Shown one piece after another: positions 17,439-26,954 of a stretch of DNA of 64,000 nucleotides. Every line of letters starts with the position of its first letter. Within the stretch, counting starts at the first letter, position 1. The notes under the pieces were generated by a model, which did no database searches, was not told the origin of the DNA, and saw nothing but the letters and a program-made list of their open reading frames with translations. The DNA is from Bacillota bacterium (GTDB lineage Bacteria > Bacillota > Clostridia > Oscillospirales > Acutalibacteraceae): contig JAEYPT010000006.1 in assembly GCA_023410445.1 (NCBI GenBank), positions 124,001-188,000 on the forward strand. Direction: 5' to 3'. Position numbers and translations under genes: made by a program.

Positions 17439-19388
17439 TTATTTTGTTTTGGAAGCTTTCAGTGCTGCGGCACGATCTGTCTGCCACTGTTTCAGGCCCG
17501 CCTGAAATTTCGCTGTATTCATCGGCTTTTGGAGCTTATGCTGCCCCTGCAACCGCTTCAGCGAAATTCCGTAAGGGGCATACTGCCCTTCAAACGGATT
17601 CAGGTAATTGGCAATGTGGCTGCTGGCATCTACGGAGTAAGGAACAACGATGGCGTGATCCAGCAGATAGGCTTCCGCCTTGGCAAAAGCATTGTAACGC
17701 TTGGTCAGGTCGGTATTTTCCTTCTTGGCGGCATCAACCAGCGCGTAATATTCCTTCACGGTTTTCTGTGTGGCAGGATCCGTGCTATTGTACATGAAGT
17801 TATATTTTTGGGTTTTGCTGAAAGGGTCGGTCCATGTCTGAGGATCAGCGTAGTCACAGCCCCAGTTGCACTTCATCAGAGCGTATTTTCCGCTGCGGCG
17901 GACACTGCTCAGGAAGCCCGTGGAGGGGCCCGCTTCCACGACGATATCGATAAAGTCCTTGCCGAGCACGCCTTCCACCTGCTGCTCAAAGACCTGGCAT
18001 TCCTTATCCCAGTCGGTTATGGTCGGGTTAAAGGGCATAAGAACCTTGATCGGGAACTTGACTCCTTCGGCGGCCAGCTCTTTCTTTGCCTTGTCGCGGT
18101 ACTGAGTCGCTTTGGACGAGTCGAAACTGTCTCCGGACGTACGGGCCTTCAGTGCATCCAGCTGTGTATAATCCGTGCCGTTCAGGTCGCAGAACTGGGG
18201 CGGGGTAATCGTGTTGGTCAAAACAGCTTTCGGGTCGTCCGGGGCAAGAATCGCGGCTGTTTTCTGGCGGTCGATCGCGGCCATGACGGCCTGACGGAAA
18301 TCCTCGTTGTTGACGGCTTTTTTCCAATTGTCGGGTTCGTATTTCGCATCGAATTTCGGGTCAAAATTGAAGGTGTAGAAATAAGAATAGGAAATATCCG
18401 CTCGCTGCGGGCGAACCAGATCTTTGGTATCGCTTCCCTTGAGCCAGTCGTTCAGAATATCCGATTTGATATAGGACTCGTCGATTTCGCCCCGTTTGAA
18501 CATTTCAGGCGAAAGGGTATCGGCCTGCGCGTTATAGGTTTCGGTGATGGTATCGATAAAAACGTCCTTGGAATCCCAGTAGGCCGGGTTCTTAGTCATG
18601 ATATGCTGGTTTTGCGCCGCGTAATCGCTCAGGTAATAAGCACCGCAGTAAAGCAGTGAACTGGCGTCCGTACCGAATGACTTCCCTTCCTTCTGAAGGA
18701 AAGCACCGTTTACCGGCATAAAGCAGCCATACGTCAGAATCGTAAGGAAGTAGGGGGTCGGCTGTTCCAGAGTGTAGACCAGCGTGGAATCGTCGGTTGC
18801 CTTTACGCCCACATTGCTGAAGTCAACCTTCGGTGCCGGATCAATCGGTTTCCCGTTGTCGTCGGTTTTCCGCGTTCCGTTCTTGCTCTGGAGCATGTAG
18901 TTGCTGTATGCAAAATACTTATCGGCGTTTTTCACAACGCCCTCGTACAGATATTCCGAGTCGGAAGCGTTGTTGGCGTCCAACACATATTTCGCGGCAT
19001 CAACCCAGTCCTGTGCCTTGACGTCTCCAACCGGCTTTCCGTTATTGTCGAACCACTTCATTCCCTTCCGGAGATGGAAGGTCCAGGTGAGACCGTCTTT
19101 GCTTGTTTCCCAGCTTTGGGCCATGCCGGGCTGGATGACTCCGTTTTTATCAAATTCAATCAGACAGTCGATCGTATTGGCCGGTATGATCAGATCGTTT
19201 GTCATGGTTGTTACCAAATAATTCATGGTTGTGGCTTCCGAATCGTACAGGCGGTGATAATCGACCGGTTCCGAGGATGATGAGCCGGAGCCCGCCTGCT
19301 GTTGCGTACCGCCTTTGGCGCAGCCGAACATACCCGTAAGGATCGCGGCGGAGAGCAGTATAGCAGCTGCGATTTTCAATTTTTTCAT
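17439..19388 (-). CDS. oppA: Oligopeptide-binding lipoprotein OppA-type (SBP family 5)
   Basis: A 649-residue lipoprotein: N-terminal MKKLKIAAAILLSAAIL then a lipobox around GMFGC with the acylated cysteine at residue 23, a Ser/Gly linker, and the SBP_bac_5 domain (IEFDKNGVIQPGMAQSWE, DGLTWTFHLRKGMKW). It is larger than most OppA proteins (about 540) because of insertions. It delivers peptides to OppBCDF. Start after AGGAG. In this operon the cytoplasmic hydrolases point to cell-wall peptides as one class of ligand (inference). Confidence 0.93.
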   Translation of the reverse strand: MKKLKIAAAILLSAAILTGMFGCAKGGTQQQAGSGSSSSEPVDYHRLYDSEATTMNYLVTTMTNDLIIPANTIDCLIEFDKNGVIQPGMAQSWETSKDGLTWTFHLRKGMKWFDNNGKPVGDVKAQDWVDAAKYVLDANNASDSEYLYEGVVKNADKYFAYSNYMLQSKNGTRKTDDNGKPIDPAPKVDFSNVGVKATDDSTLVYTLEQPTPYFLTILTYGCFMPVNGAFLQKEGKSFGTDASSLLYCGAYYLSDYAAQNQHIMTKNPAYWDSKDVFIDTITETYNAQADTLSPEMFKRGEIDESYIKSDILNDWLKGSDTKDLVRPQRADISYSYFYTFNFDPKFDAKYEPDNWKKAVNNEDFRQAVMAAIDRQKTAAILAPDDPKAVLTNTITPPQFCDLNGTDYTQLDALKARTSGDSFDSSKATQYRDKAKKELAAEGVKFPIKVLMPFNPTITDWDKECQVFEQQVEGVLGKDFIDIVVEAGPSTGFLSSVRRSGKYALMKCNWGCDYADPQTWTDPFSKTQKYNFMYNSTDPATQKTVKEYYALVDAAKKENTDLTKRYNAFAKAEAYLLDHAIVVPYSVDASSHIANYLNPFEGQYAPYGISLKRLQGQHKLQKPMNTAKFQAGLKQWQTDRAAALKASKTK

Positions 19389-19698
19389 TGTTCCGATCTC
19401 CTTCTTGAATTAAGAATCAGGTTATAAAAAAGGCGACAATGATACACCCACCATTCGTCATGCATCATTGCCGGCTCCTATAGCAATATTAAATTTGTTA
19501 CTAAATACTGATCAGATTCATTCATCTATAGACGCTTTTCATCTATAGTTATTTATTTTAGCTCAATTCGCCAAATTTTTCAAGAGAAATTCCAAACTGT
19601 CCAGAAAAATAAAAAAATAAACAACAATCCTGCAAACGGACCTGTCAACGCAGTCGGTCCGCACGCAATTCTACACAGCTGACATGTTGAGAGGCATC
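19389..19698 (-). other. oppA upstream region with 11-bp direct repeats
   Basis: AT-rich leader of the Opp operon. Two exact direct repeats TTCATCTATAG at 19521-19531 and 19538-19548 are spaced 17 bases start to start; they may be an operator or part of the promoter. No gene is visible. Confidence 0.4.
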
Positions 19699-19851
19699 CT
19701 AAGAGTTCCTTCGGTTCGCGAATTCGATGTTAGTTGGAGGAAAACTATTTCGGATAAAATCCAGATTCATGATCAGCCTCCCTGTCCTGCCGTTACCGTC
19801 AATAGCCGGATGAATACCCTCAAATTTCAGGAGCTTGCGTGCAATTGCCGC
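19699..19851 (-). pseudogene. Remnant of a Fic-domain protein (AMPylator-like), truncated
   Basis: On the reverse strand a 50-codon open stretch without start codon reads through the Fic active-site motif: GIHPAIDGNGRTGRLIMNL (HPxxDGNGRTGR) followed by PPTNIEFANRRNS and a stop. The catalytic His and the anion-binding DGNGRTGR are intact, but there is an in-frame stop just upstream and only about one fifth of a Fic domain remains. It is therefore decayed debris of a Fic/Doc-type gene, lying between the LacI regulator and the Opp operon. Confidence 0.8.
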
Positions 19852-19960
19852 TTAGCGAAAAACGTCCCTTCCGTAGGTCCCAACAGACTTGTATTCTGTT
19901 TGGCCTGACCTGACGATTGGAAACAACCGAGTGATTTCAATATACTTCCTTACTTCACCG

Positions 19961-21004
19961 TTACGATCTGGACCGATCAAAGATATTCTGCCGTATTTTA
20001 ATAATATTGGCGGTATATATATTTCTGTTCTTTGGAAGAACCCCTTCGATAAAATAATCGTACATCAGCTTAATCGCCTGATATCCTTGCTGGAACGGCT
20101 CCTGACAGATGGTTGCGTCAATGGTACCCTTGTCAATTGCTTCCCTGGTGGTGGGAATATCGTCAAAGCTGATAAGACACAGCTTTTTCCCAAGCCCGAA
20201 TTCTTCGACAGCCCTGCACACACCTGCCACACCGCCTGCCGCAATATAAATGCTGTTGATTCCCGGACACCGCTTCAGAGAGTTCTTCGTCACGAGATAT
20301 GCGATCTCGTCGTCGTCCTGACTTTCCACAAGATCAACGATCTTTATGTTGTAATTGTTTTCTTTTATTTCCTTATAAAAGCCTTGAATCCGCTGGTTAT
20401 GCCCCTGCATTTTTATAGAGCCGGTCACAACCAGTGTTTTTCCCTTTTCCTTTAGAAAAAAAGATAAAATTCCCGCCGCCGTTTTTCCTCCCTCTATGTA
20501 ATTGCTCCCAACATAAAACAGTCTGGACGTTTTTCTGACATCCGAATTGATGGTCGCAATCGGAATCCCGTAATGGATCAGCTCGTTTATTTTTCCGCTG
20601 ATCTCCGGAACGTCAACGGTGGTCACACAAAGCGCATTCGCGCCGCTGGACATAAGGCCCTCAATTGCATTCAGATGCTCATCGACATCATACCCTTTTT
20701 GCAGGATCAGGTCTAGGGATAGGCCATAGTCGCAGAGTTCCTTTTCCGCCGAATGGAGCCCTGCGATTACATCCTGAAAAAACGGGTTATCCACGCCGGG
20801 AAGCAGGCACCCGATTTTCAGAGGCTTCTTTCTGGCGGCCAGTGCTTTCCCGGCACGGTTAGGCTTATAGCCGAGATCGGAGGCGATTTTTTGGATTCTT
20901 AACTCTACCTCCCGATTAACGCCTCCCCTGTTATTGAGGACGCGGTCCACGGTTCCTCTGGACACATTTGCAATTTGTGCAATATTTTTGATTGTGACAG
21001 CCAT
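19961..21004 (-). CDS. LacI-family transcriptional regulator
   Basis: A 347-residue regulator: N-terminal LacI helix-turn-helix (TIKNIAQIANVSRGTVDRVL), hinge helix (YKPNRAGKALAARKKP) and a periplasmic-binding-protein-like ligand domain (IGCLLPGVDNPFFQDVIAG; SFDDIPTTREAIDKG). The ligand domain resembles the sugar-binding type with the xylose/ribose-like SGANALCVTTVD stretch. It is divergent from the GH9 cellulase across 767 AT-rich bases, so polysaccharide-derived sugar control of that gene is possible. Start after AAGGAGGG. Confidence 0.93.
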   Translation of the reverse strand: MAVTIKNIAQIANVSRGTVDRVLNNRGGVNREVELRIQKIASDLGYKPNRAGKALAARKKPLKIGCLLPGVDNPFFQDVIAGLHSAEKELCDYGLSLDLILQKGYDVDEHLNAIEGLMSSGANALCVTTVDVPEISGKINELIHYGIPIATINSDVRKTSRLFYVGSNYIEGGKTAAGILSFFLKEKGKTLVVTGSIKMQGHNQRIQGFYKEIKENNYNIKIVDLVESQDDDEIAYLVTKNSLKRCPGINSIYIAAGGVAGVCRAVEEFGLGKKLCLISFDDIPTTREAIDKGTIDATICQEPFQQGYQAIKLMYDYFIEGVLPKNRNIYTANIIKIRQNIFDRSRS

Positions 21005-21625
21005 TTCTTCCCTCCTTGAATTTACGCAAGCCTATTAGAATACAAATTAATAGCAGGAAATTAATAAAGTAAAGTAAACGCTATCATTAGGAATATAAAT
21101 TTTCAACATTTATGCGCCGTGTCCGTGCACAAAGTATACATTTACTATATATTGGTATACAAATAAGTCAAGATGCTTTCTCATGATTTTCTCATTTTAC
21201 CAAATAGTGAACTAAATATTCGGTCAATTTATTGATATATTTAGCTTAAATATGTGTGCTTTGTGCAAATCTCATATTTTAATGCGTGATACGGTTAGAA
21301 ATTAATCACTTAACACTTTCTTTATAGGAAATTATTATTTGCTCTGTGATCGATTTTTCAAAATGAACAAAGCACAAGGCTTATTTTAAAATATTGTGTT
21401 GAATATAAATAAGTGAAAGAACTATGTATGGTTATTATTCACAAAACATTTTCGTGCCATTGACGTTCCTTTGAAAATGGATTAAGAGTAAATAAGACAA
21501 ATAACGACAAATTAAGTTGGCTAAACATGGATGAACTAGTTAAAGGTACCGTGCTCGAGCACAAATAATTTTGGATCAAGCAAAGGAACGCTTTGTTTGA
21601 AATATAAGCTTGAGGAGAATTATAA
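21005..21625. other. Long AT-rich divergent intergenic region (LacI / GH9)
   Basis: About 620 bases of AT-rich DNA with no convincing gene. Seen: a 12-bp perfect palindrome GTGCTCGAGCAC at 21551-21562, just after ACTAGT and GGTACC sites, and AAAGTAAACGCTATC near 21069, which resembles half of a LacI-type operator. It presumably carries the promoters of both the lacI-type gene and the cellulase gene. Confidence 0.5.
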
Positions 21626-21661
21626 ATGAAAAGGAGCATTTTCGAATCGCCTTATCCGTAA
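21626..21661 (+). CDS. Candidate 11-residue leader peptide upstream of the GH9 gene
   Basis: GAGGAG, then 6 bases, then ATG opens an 11-codon frame, MKRSIFESPYP and a TAA, 109 bases ahead of the GH9 start. The ribosome binding site is as good as those of real genes. It could be a leader peptide or a chance site. Confidence 0.25.
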   Translation: MKRSIFESPYP

Positions 21662-21770
21662 AAGCGAATTTTCAATTCCACGCATTCGTTCTTTTGTTTT
21701 GTTGATCGATTGTTTTCCCAAGTTCATTGCAGTGTCCGTTGGAGAGCTATATTGAAAGGATGTATGAATT

Positions 21771-24700
21771 ATGTCGATCGTAAGGAAAAAATTTCTTTCC
21801 TTGCTGTTGGCCCTGAGCATGGTGCTGAGTTTAATCCCGGCAGGTGCTTTCGCGGCGACTCTACTGCCCCAGGACCTGGACAGCAGTAAACTGGACAGCC
21901 AATTTATGATGCAGATCAAAAATTATCCGGTACAACACCAAGTGTTTGATTTTAAGACATTTTCCATGAAGACAGTGACCGATGATGATTCCTATCTGAC
22001 CGTACCTGGTCTCGATGTGTTCCTTTGCAACACCGCGTTCGATCAGACCTTCGGTGATCAGAAATGTTCCAGCATGGAGATGATCATGCAGGGCCGGCGT
22101 GTTGCCACCGACGGTGACATTCGCCTGTCGACTACTCCGGAACAGTGGGATCCGGTGCCGGTAATGGACAGCCATTATAGCACCAATGTTGGTCTTGAGG
22201 CAAAGGAGTCTTATCCGGATTACAAATTGAATTATAAACTGGATGTTACTCCCGAAGCGGGCGGCTACAAAATCAGTGTAAATCTGGACCAGCCGCTGCC
22301 GGCTAGGCTTGCTGGCCGTGCAGGCTTTAATCTGGAGTTCCTTCCTTCCATTTATAAGAACAAGTCTTACGTCGTAGACAACGGCCATTCAACCGGTGTC
22401 ATTCCTACGTCCCCCAGTTCCCAGATGAAGGAACAGCCGGTCCCGGCCGGTGATCCGATCACACGGAAAAGCTGGCAGGCAGAGTGGGACGCAGAGCGCG
22501 GCGACTATCAGCCGACCGCTCTGGCAACCGCTCAAAGCAACATTACACTTGCTCCGGAAGATCCGGCAAGCACCGTCAAAATCACCTCGGATAATAACGG
22601 AATTTCCCTTTACGACGGCCGTAACAAAGCACAGAACGGCTGGTTTGTAGTCCGCACCGAGATCCCGGCAAACAAGACCACGGATGCGGTTGTCTGGCAC
22701 GTACATCCGAATGTAGTGAAAGACTGGATACAGGATCCTGTGGTAACATACAGCCAGGTCGGGTATATTCCCAATGGCCAGAAAAAAGCTGTCATTCAGC
22801 TCGATCCGAGAGATACGAATGCTCCTTCGAGCGCGTTCCTGGATAAGCTGAACAACGACGGAACCTATACTCAGGTAAAAGAGCTGCCGCTCCAGTCTGC
22901 GGTTTCATACGCTCGGTACCTCTATAGAAATGTTGATTTTACGGACGTTCACGATACCGGCACGTATTCGATCCGGTATGACGGAAAGCGGACGGATGTG
23001 TTCCCGATCAACGAAAATGCCTACAGTAATACCTGGCAGCCCACTCTTTCCACCTATCTGGCGGAGCAGATGGACCATGTTCAGGTAAGCGAAAACTATA
23101 AAGTCTGGCACGGCGCCTCGCATCTGGATGATGCCCGTCAGGCACCGCCCAACATCGATTGGTTCGACGGATGGTCGATGCCCGCAGACATTCAGTCTCC
23201 TTATAAGGTCGGCGATCATATCGAAGGTTTGAATGTCGGCGGCTGGTATGATGCCGGCGACTTCGATATTCAGACAGGCAGCCATATTTCGATCGTTGCG
23301 AATCTTGCGCTCGCCGCCAAGGCGTTCAACCTGAATTACGATAACACCTCGGTCGACGAGAAGGGCCGCGCCGTTGAAATGCATAAGCCGGACGGAATTC
23401 CGGACGCAGTGCAGCAGGTAAAGCACGGAGCTATGCAGCTTCTCGCGCAGATCAACACCGTGGGTCACACATTTAATGTTATCGAGGTTCCTACGCTCCA
23501 CCAATACACGCATCTGGGCGACGGCTCCACCGATACGGATAATAAAGTGTACGACCCGAAGCTTGCCCCAGACCAGGTCAACGGCAATTACTCCGGCAAG
23601 GCGGATGACCGGTGGGCCTTCACGGGTTCCAACCTGGATACTCAGGCCTATGTTTCCCTTGCGGCTGCTGCTTGGGCGTTAAAGGGCTGGGACAACGACA
23701 TGTACAAACAGTGCCTGAACGCAGCAGTTAAGATTTGGAACAAGCAGGATCACTCCAAGTCTGACAGAGGCCAGTATTCTGCGGCAATTTATCTGATGCT
23801 TGCCACGTATGACCCCAACAATGCTTCCGCTTATGCTCAGTACAAGAACTACCTTACTACCAATGCAGGAGACGGCGTCTTCAAACCCAGCACCGGTTTC
23901 TTTGCATCAAATGATCCCGTCTGGCAGGCTACGCTGGTTCTGCCTTATATGGACGATGCGTTCAAGGCTAAACTGAAAGCCGGAGTGCTGAGTTATAAGG
24001 CATCACTTGATCACGATATGTCAACGACTCCTTACGGAGTTCCCACCAGCGACAGCATGTGGGGCGGATCCGAAAATGTCTGCAACCAGGCCAAAATCAT
24101 GTACTTCCTCCACAAGGCGTTCCCGTCCGATGTCAGCGCCGATTATACGATTAACGCGGCAAACTACATGCTCGGTATGCATCCTTGCTCCAGCCTCTCC
24201 TATGTATGCGGCGTGGGCAAGAATTCGAAGGTACACGCTTACAGCAACACTCGTTCCGATGATACCTTTATTCCCGGCGGCGTAATTCCTGGCTACTGCA
24301 AAATTGCCCCGGATTTCCCGGAATGCATCGACGATTTCGGTATGCTTTGGTTTGAAAATGAAACCAACACCACCGATGCCGCTGCATGGGTGGTCGCAGG
24401 CCTCAGCGCAGATTCAATCGGCGCCGAAGCAGCCGGCAAACAGAGTTCTCCTGCAAACTTTAAAGTTACTGGTCCTGTCGGCAATGTTGAAGGCGCGCAA
24501 ATCACCATTGACGGAGGCCTGACTTATCAGACGAACCAGGAAGGTGAAGCTTCCATTAACCTGGTTCCGGGCACTTACACCTATTCCATTATGATGGCCG
24601 GCTATCAGACGAAGACCGGTTCTGTTACAGTTGATGCCACAGGCGCTTCCGTACAGGCTAACATGGATTACGATCAGACGTCGCCTAAGGTAACCCTGCT

Positions 24701-25523
24701 GATGCTGTACAACAACTGCCAATCAATTACTCAGGGCAGTTACACAAATGCAAGCTGGGCGGCGTTTACAACTGCGATTACCAACGCCAAAACAGTTTTG
24801 GATGATAAAAATGCAACACAGAACGATATCAACAGTGCAGTTGCGGCACTGACTTCCGCCAAGAACGGTCTCACAACAGGCAACGGCGGCAATGGCGGCA
24901 ACGGCGGCAACGGCGGCAATCACCACAGCAATGGCGGTTCTTCCGGAACCACTCCTGTAACGCCCGCCAATCCCGCCACAGCAACCATAAGCGGTTCCAC
25001 AATTACCACCAGCACCGGAGCAACCATTGTTACCGATACTACAACCGATGTTCGCGTATCCGGCAACTACACCGCAAAGCTTACCAGCAGCAACGGTCAG
25101 GCTCCGAAAGTGGTACTCGGTACGCCGGGCGTATTCGATGTTCAGATTTCGACTACGAACGGCAAAGATTACTTCGTGAAACTGATCCCGATCGGCCAGA
25201 CCGCCGGCGTACAGGCCGGTGTCTACATTGACGGTGTCAAGGTCTTCGTTGCTACCGTTGGGACTCCTGCCGCTCCGTCTGTTAAGAGCGACACGACCCG
25301 TCCGTTCTCGGTAAAATCCGGAGCCTCCTACACTATCAAGCTGACAGCAAGCAAACTTCCGACTTTGGTGCCCGGCAGCGCAGGCGCATTCAAAGTTGTG
25401 TTTGTAAAATCCTCCGGCAACGAATATTTCTTCCGCATTGTTCCGACCGGTAAGAAGGGTGCCTCCACGGGATTGTATGTCAATTCCGGAAAAGCGCCGA
25501 TCTCCGTCGCTACAGTAGGATAA
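21771..25523 (+). CDS. Exported GH9 cellulase (endoglucanase-like) with FIVAR and paired C-terminal modules
   Basis: A 1250-residue secreted protein. Signal peptide 1-28 (LLLALSMVLSLIPAGAFAA). An N-terminal beta-rich unknown region, a cellulase-N Ig-like domain (QVGYIPNGQKKAVIQL, about 335-430), then the GH9 catalytic domain with GGWYDAGDFD (about 489-498, catalytic Asp pair) and FENETNTTDAAAW (about 860, general acid Glu). Then a carboxypeptidase-regulatory-like domain, a FIVAR-type helical module (ATQNDINSAVAAL), a Gly-Asn linker (GGNGGNGGNGG) and two related modules of about 75 residues at the end, also found in the SGNH protein at 28896. It hydrolyses beta-1,4-glucans outside the cell. 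The last modules replace the usual dockerin or SLH domain. Confidence 0.92.
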   Translation: MSIVRKKFLSLLLALSMVLSLIPAGAFAATLLPQDLDSSKLDSQFMMQIKNYPVQHQVFDFKTFSMKTVTDDDSYLTVPGLDVFLCNTAFDQTFGDQKCSSMEMIMQGRRVATDGDIRLSTTPEQWDPVPVMDSHYSTNVGLEAKESYPDYKLNYKLDVTPEAGGYKISVNLDQPLPARLAGRAGFNLEFLPSIYKNKSYVVDNGHSTGVIPTSPSSQMKEQPVPAGDPITRKSWQAEWDAERGDYQPTALATAQSNITLAPEDPASTVKITSDNNGISLYDGRNKAQNGWFVVRTEIPANKTTDAVVWHVHPNVVKDWIQDPVVTYSQVGYIPNGQKKAVIQLDPRDTNAPSSAFLDKLNNDGTYTQVKELPLQSAVSYARYLYRNVDFTDVHDTGTYSIRYDGKRTDVFPINENAYSNTWQPTLSTYLAEQMDHVQVSENYKVWHGASHLDDARQAPPNIDWFDGWSMPADIQSPYKVGDHIEGLNVGGWYDAGDFDIQTGSHISIVANLALAAKAFNLNYDNTSVDEKGRAVEMHKPDGIPDAVQQVKHGAMQLLAQINTVGHTFNVIEVPTLHQYTHLGDGSTDTDNKVYDPKLAPDQVNGNYSGKADDRWAFTGSNLDTQAYVSLAAAAWALKGWDNDMYKQCLNAAVKIWNKQDHSKSDRGQYSAAIYLMLATYDPNNASAYAQYKNYLTTNAGDGVFKPSTGFFASNDPVWQATLVLPYMDDAFKAKLKAGVLSYKASLDHDMSTTPYGVPTSDSMWGGSENVCNQAKIMYFLHKAFPSDVSADYTINAANYMLGMHPCSSLSYVCGVGKNSKVHAYSNTRSDDTFIPGGVIPGYCKIAPDFPECIDDFGMLWFENETNTTDAAAWVVAGLSADSIGAEAAGKQSSPANFKVTGPVGNVEGAQITIDGGLTYQTNQEGEASINLVPGTYTYSIMMAGYQTKTGSVTVDATGASVQANMDYDQTSPKVTLLMLYNNCQSITQGSYTNASWAAFTTAITNAKTVLDDKNATQNDINSAVAALTSAKNGLTTGNGGNGGNGGNGGNHHSNGGSSGTTPVTPANPATATISGSTITTSTGATIVTDTTTDVRVSGNYTAKLTSSNGQAPKVVLGTPGVFDVQISTTNGKDYFVKLIPIGQTAGVQAGVYIDGVKVFVATVGTPAAPSVKSDTTRPFSVKSGASYTIKLTASKLPTLVPGSAGAFKVVFVKSSGNEYFFRIVPTGKKGASTGLYVNSGKAPISVATVG

Positions 25524-25548
25524 AGAACACAAACCATCCTTTTTGTCT

Positions 25549-25593
25549 GCTCCCCTGCAGAGGTTCGTTCCTCTGCAGGGGAGCTTTGTTATT
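25549..25593 (+). terminator. Terminator of the GH9 gene
   Basis: GCTCCCCTGCAGAGG and CCTCTGCAGGGGAGC form a perfect 15-bp stem with a 6-base loop, followed by TTTGTTATT. Confidence 0.85.
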
Positions 25594-25650
25594 CTTGGTA
25601 GCATCTGGATCCAATAGACATCATAACAAATTAAAGCTTAACAAAAGAAA

Positions 25651-25785
25651 AACAGGCGGCAGAAAGATCAACTCTCTGCCGTTTGTTTTGATATTATTCA
25701 GCGTTAATACGCATTTCTGCCCTGTTGGATCACCCACGGAAGAACATACCTTGAACAGAAGGGCTGAGTCCCGACATTCAGCCTA
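25651..25785 (-). repeat. Dispersed intergenic hairpin element, copy C
   Basis: Third copy: hairpin AACAGGCGGCAGAAAGA ... TCTCTGCCGTTTGTT, a diverged block TGCCCTGTTGGATCACC and the motif ACATTCAGCCTAACC. In the reverse direction this copy ends in TTTTTCTTTTG, so it can terminate the glycerate kinase operon. Confidence 0.55.
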
Positions 25786-25804
25786 ACCGTAAAGTATCTT
25801 CCGG

Positions 25805-26950
25805 CTATCCGCCGAAAGCAGTTAAAAACCGCGTGAGATTGTCCATCGTTTTCGCGAGGTCGCTCCGGGTGCGGGTTTTGGAAATGGAAAAATCCACGGC
25901 GACCTGATTGATGCTGAAAACTGCTGTAACGCCCATGCTGTAGACTGGCTCAATGTTGTCTCCGATATCGCCAACCACGGCGACCAGCGGAACCCCCATC
26001 CGTTTCGCGTGTCCCGCAACCCCGGCCACAACCTTACCACGCAGACTCTGAGAATCAATCCGGCCTTCTCCGCTGACAATGAGGTCGGCGCCCTCGGCAA
26101 GCTTGTCGAAGCTTACGGTATCCAGTACGGTTTCAATGCCCATCTGAAGTTTTGAACCGAAAAAGGCCACCATTCCGGCTCCCATGCCTCCGGCTGCTCC
26201 CGCTCCGGGGAGGGTAAGGACATCCTTACCGAGGTCTTTTTTTATAACTTCCGAGAGATGTGCCAGATTCCGGTCCAGCATATCCACGGTTGCGGCGTCC
26301 GCGCCCTTCTGCGGCCCGAAGACCGCAGAAGCTCCCTGTGGCCCGCAAAGTGGATTGTCGATATCGCACATGGTAATCAGTTCCGCATTTTTCAGTTTGG
26401 GACAGAGGCCGGAGCCATCAATCGAAGCAATGTGGCCCAGCGTTTCCCCCACTGGGACAAACTCGTTGCCTGCGGCATCCAGAAAGCGGATTCCGAGCGC
26501 GCACGCCGCTCCCGTACCCCCGTCGTTGGTCGCGCTTCCGCCCAGACCAACAATGATTTTTTTGCAGCCGGCTTCCGCCGCATGGTTGATCAGCTGACCG
26601 ACCCCGTAGGTCGTGGTTTTTTCGGCGTGACGGTTATCCCCGACGAGCGGCAGTCCCGCGCACGCCGCCATTTCCACAATTGCCGTGCGCCCGCCGTCGA
26701 CCAAGCCGTAAAAGCCCATAAGATTTTCCCCGTACGGGCCTTTCACGGGGATGGATACCGTTCCCCCTCCCATTGCGGTCACAAAGGCGTCTACTGTCCC
26801 CTCGCCGCCGTCCGCGACCGGTATCCGTACGATTTCCGCGGTCGGAGCGTACCTGCGGATCTGTTCCGCCATAATCGTACAGATTTCCGCCGAACTTATC
26901 GTTCCCTTAAACGAATCAGGAATCAATACAACTTTTTTCAAAGCCGCCAC
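25805..26950 (-). CDS. Glycerate kinase (GlxK family)
   Basis: A 381-residue GlxK/GarK-type glycerate kinase: KVVLIPDSFKGTISSAEIC at the N-terminus, RIPVADGGEGTVDAF, GLGGSATNDGGTGAACALG and SGEGRIDSQSLRGKVV are signature segments. It phosphorylates D-glycerate, in this family usually to 2-phosphoglycerate. The GTG start at 26950 follows AGGAG that lies within the upstream gene's stop region, so it is coupled to the hydroxyacid dehydrogenase gene. Together they link hydroxypyruvate to glycolysis. Confidence 0.93.
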   Translation of the reverse strand: MAALKKVVLIPDSFKGTISSAEICTIMAEQIRRYAPTAEIVRIPVADGGEGTVDAFVTAMGGGTVSIPVKGPYGENLMGFYGLVDGGRTAIVEMAACAGLPLVGDNRHAEKTTTYGVGQLINHAAEAGCKKIIVGLGGSATNDGGTGAACALGIRFLDAAGNEFVPVGETLGHIASIDGSGLCPKLKNAELITMCDIDNPLCGPQGASAVFGPQKGADAATVDMLDRNLAHLSEVIKKDLGKDVLTLPGAGAAGGMGAGMVAFFGSKLQMGIETVLDTVSFDKLAEGADLIVSGEGRIDSQSLRGKVVAGVAGHAKRMGVPLVAVVGDIGDNIEPVYSMGVTAVFSINQVAVDFSISKTRTRSDLAKTMDNLTRFLTAFGG

Positions 26951-26954
26951 ATTC

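Noticed and set aside
24883..24930. GGCAACGGCGGC repeats as a CRISPR-like or satellite array
   Set aside because: They encode a Gly-Asn linker within the GH9 protein, in frame, with no spacers.
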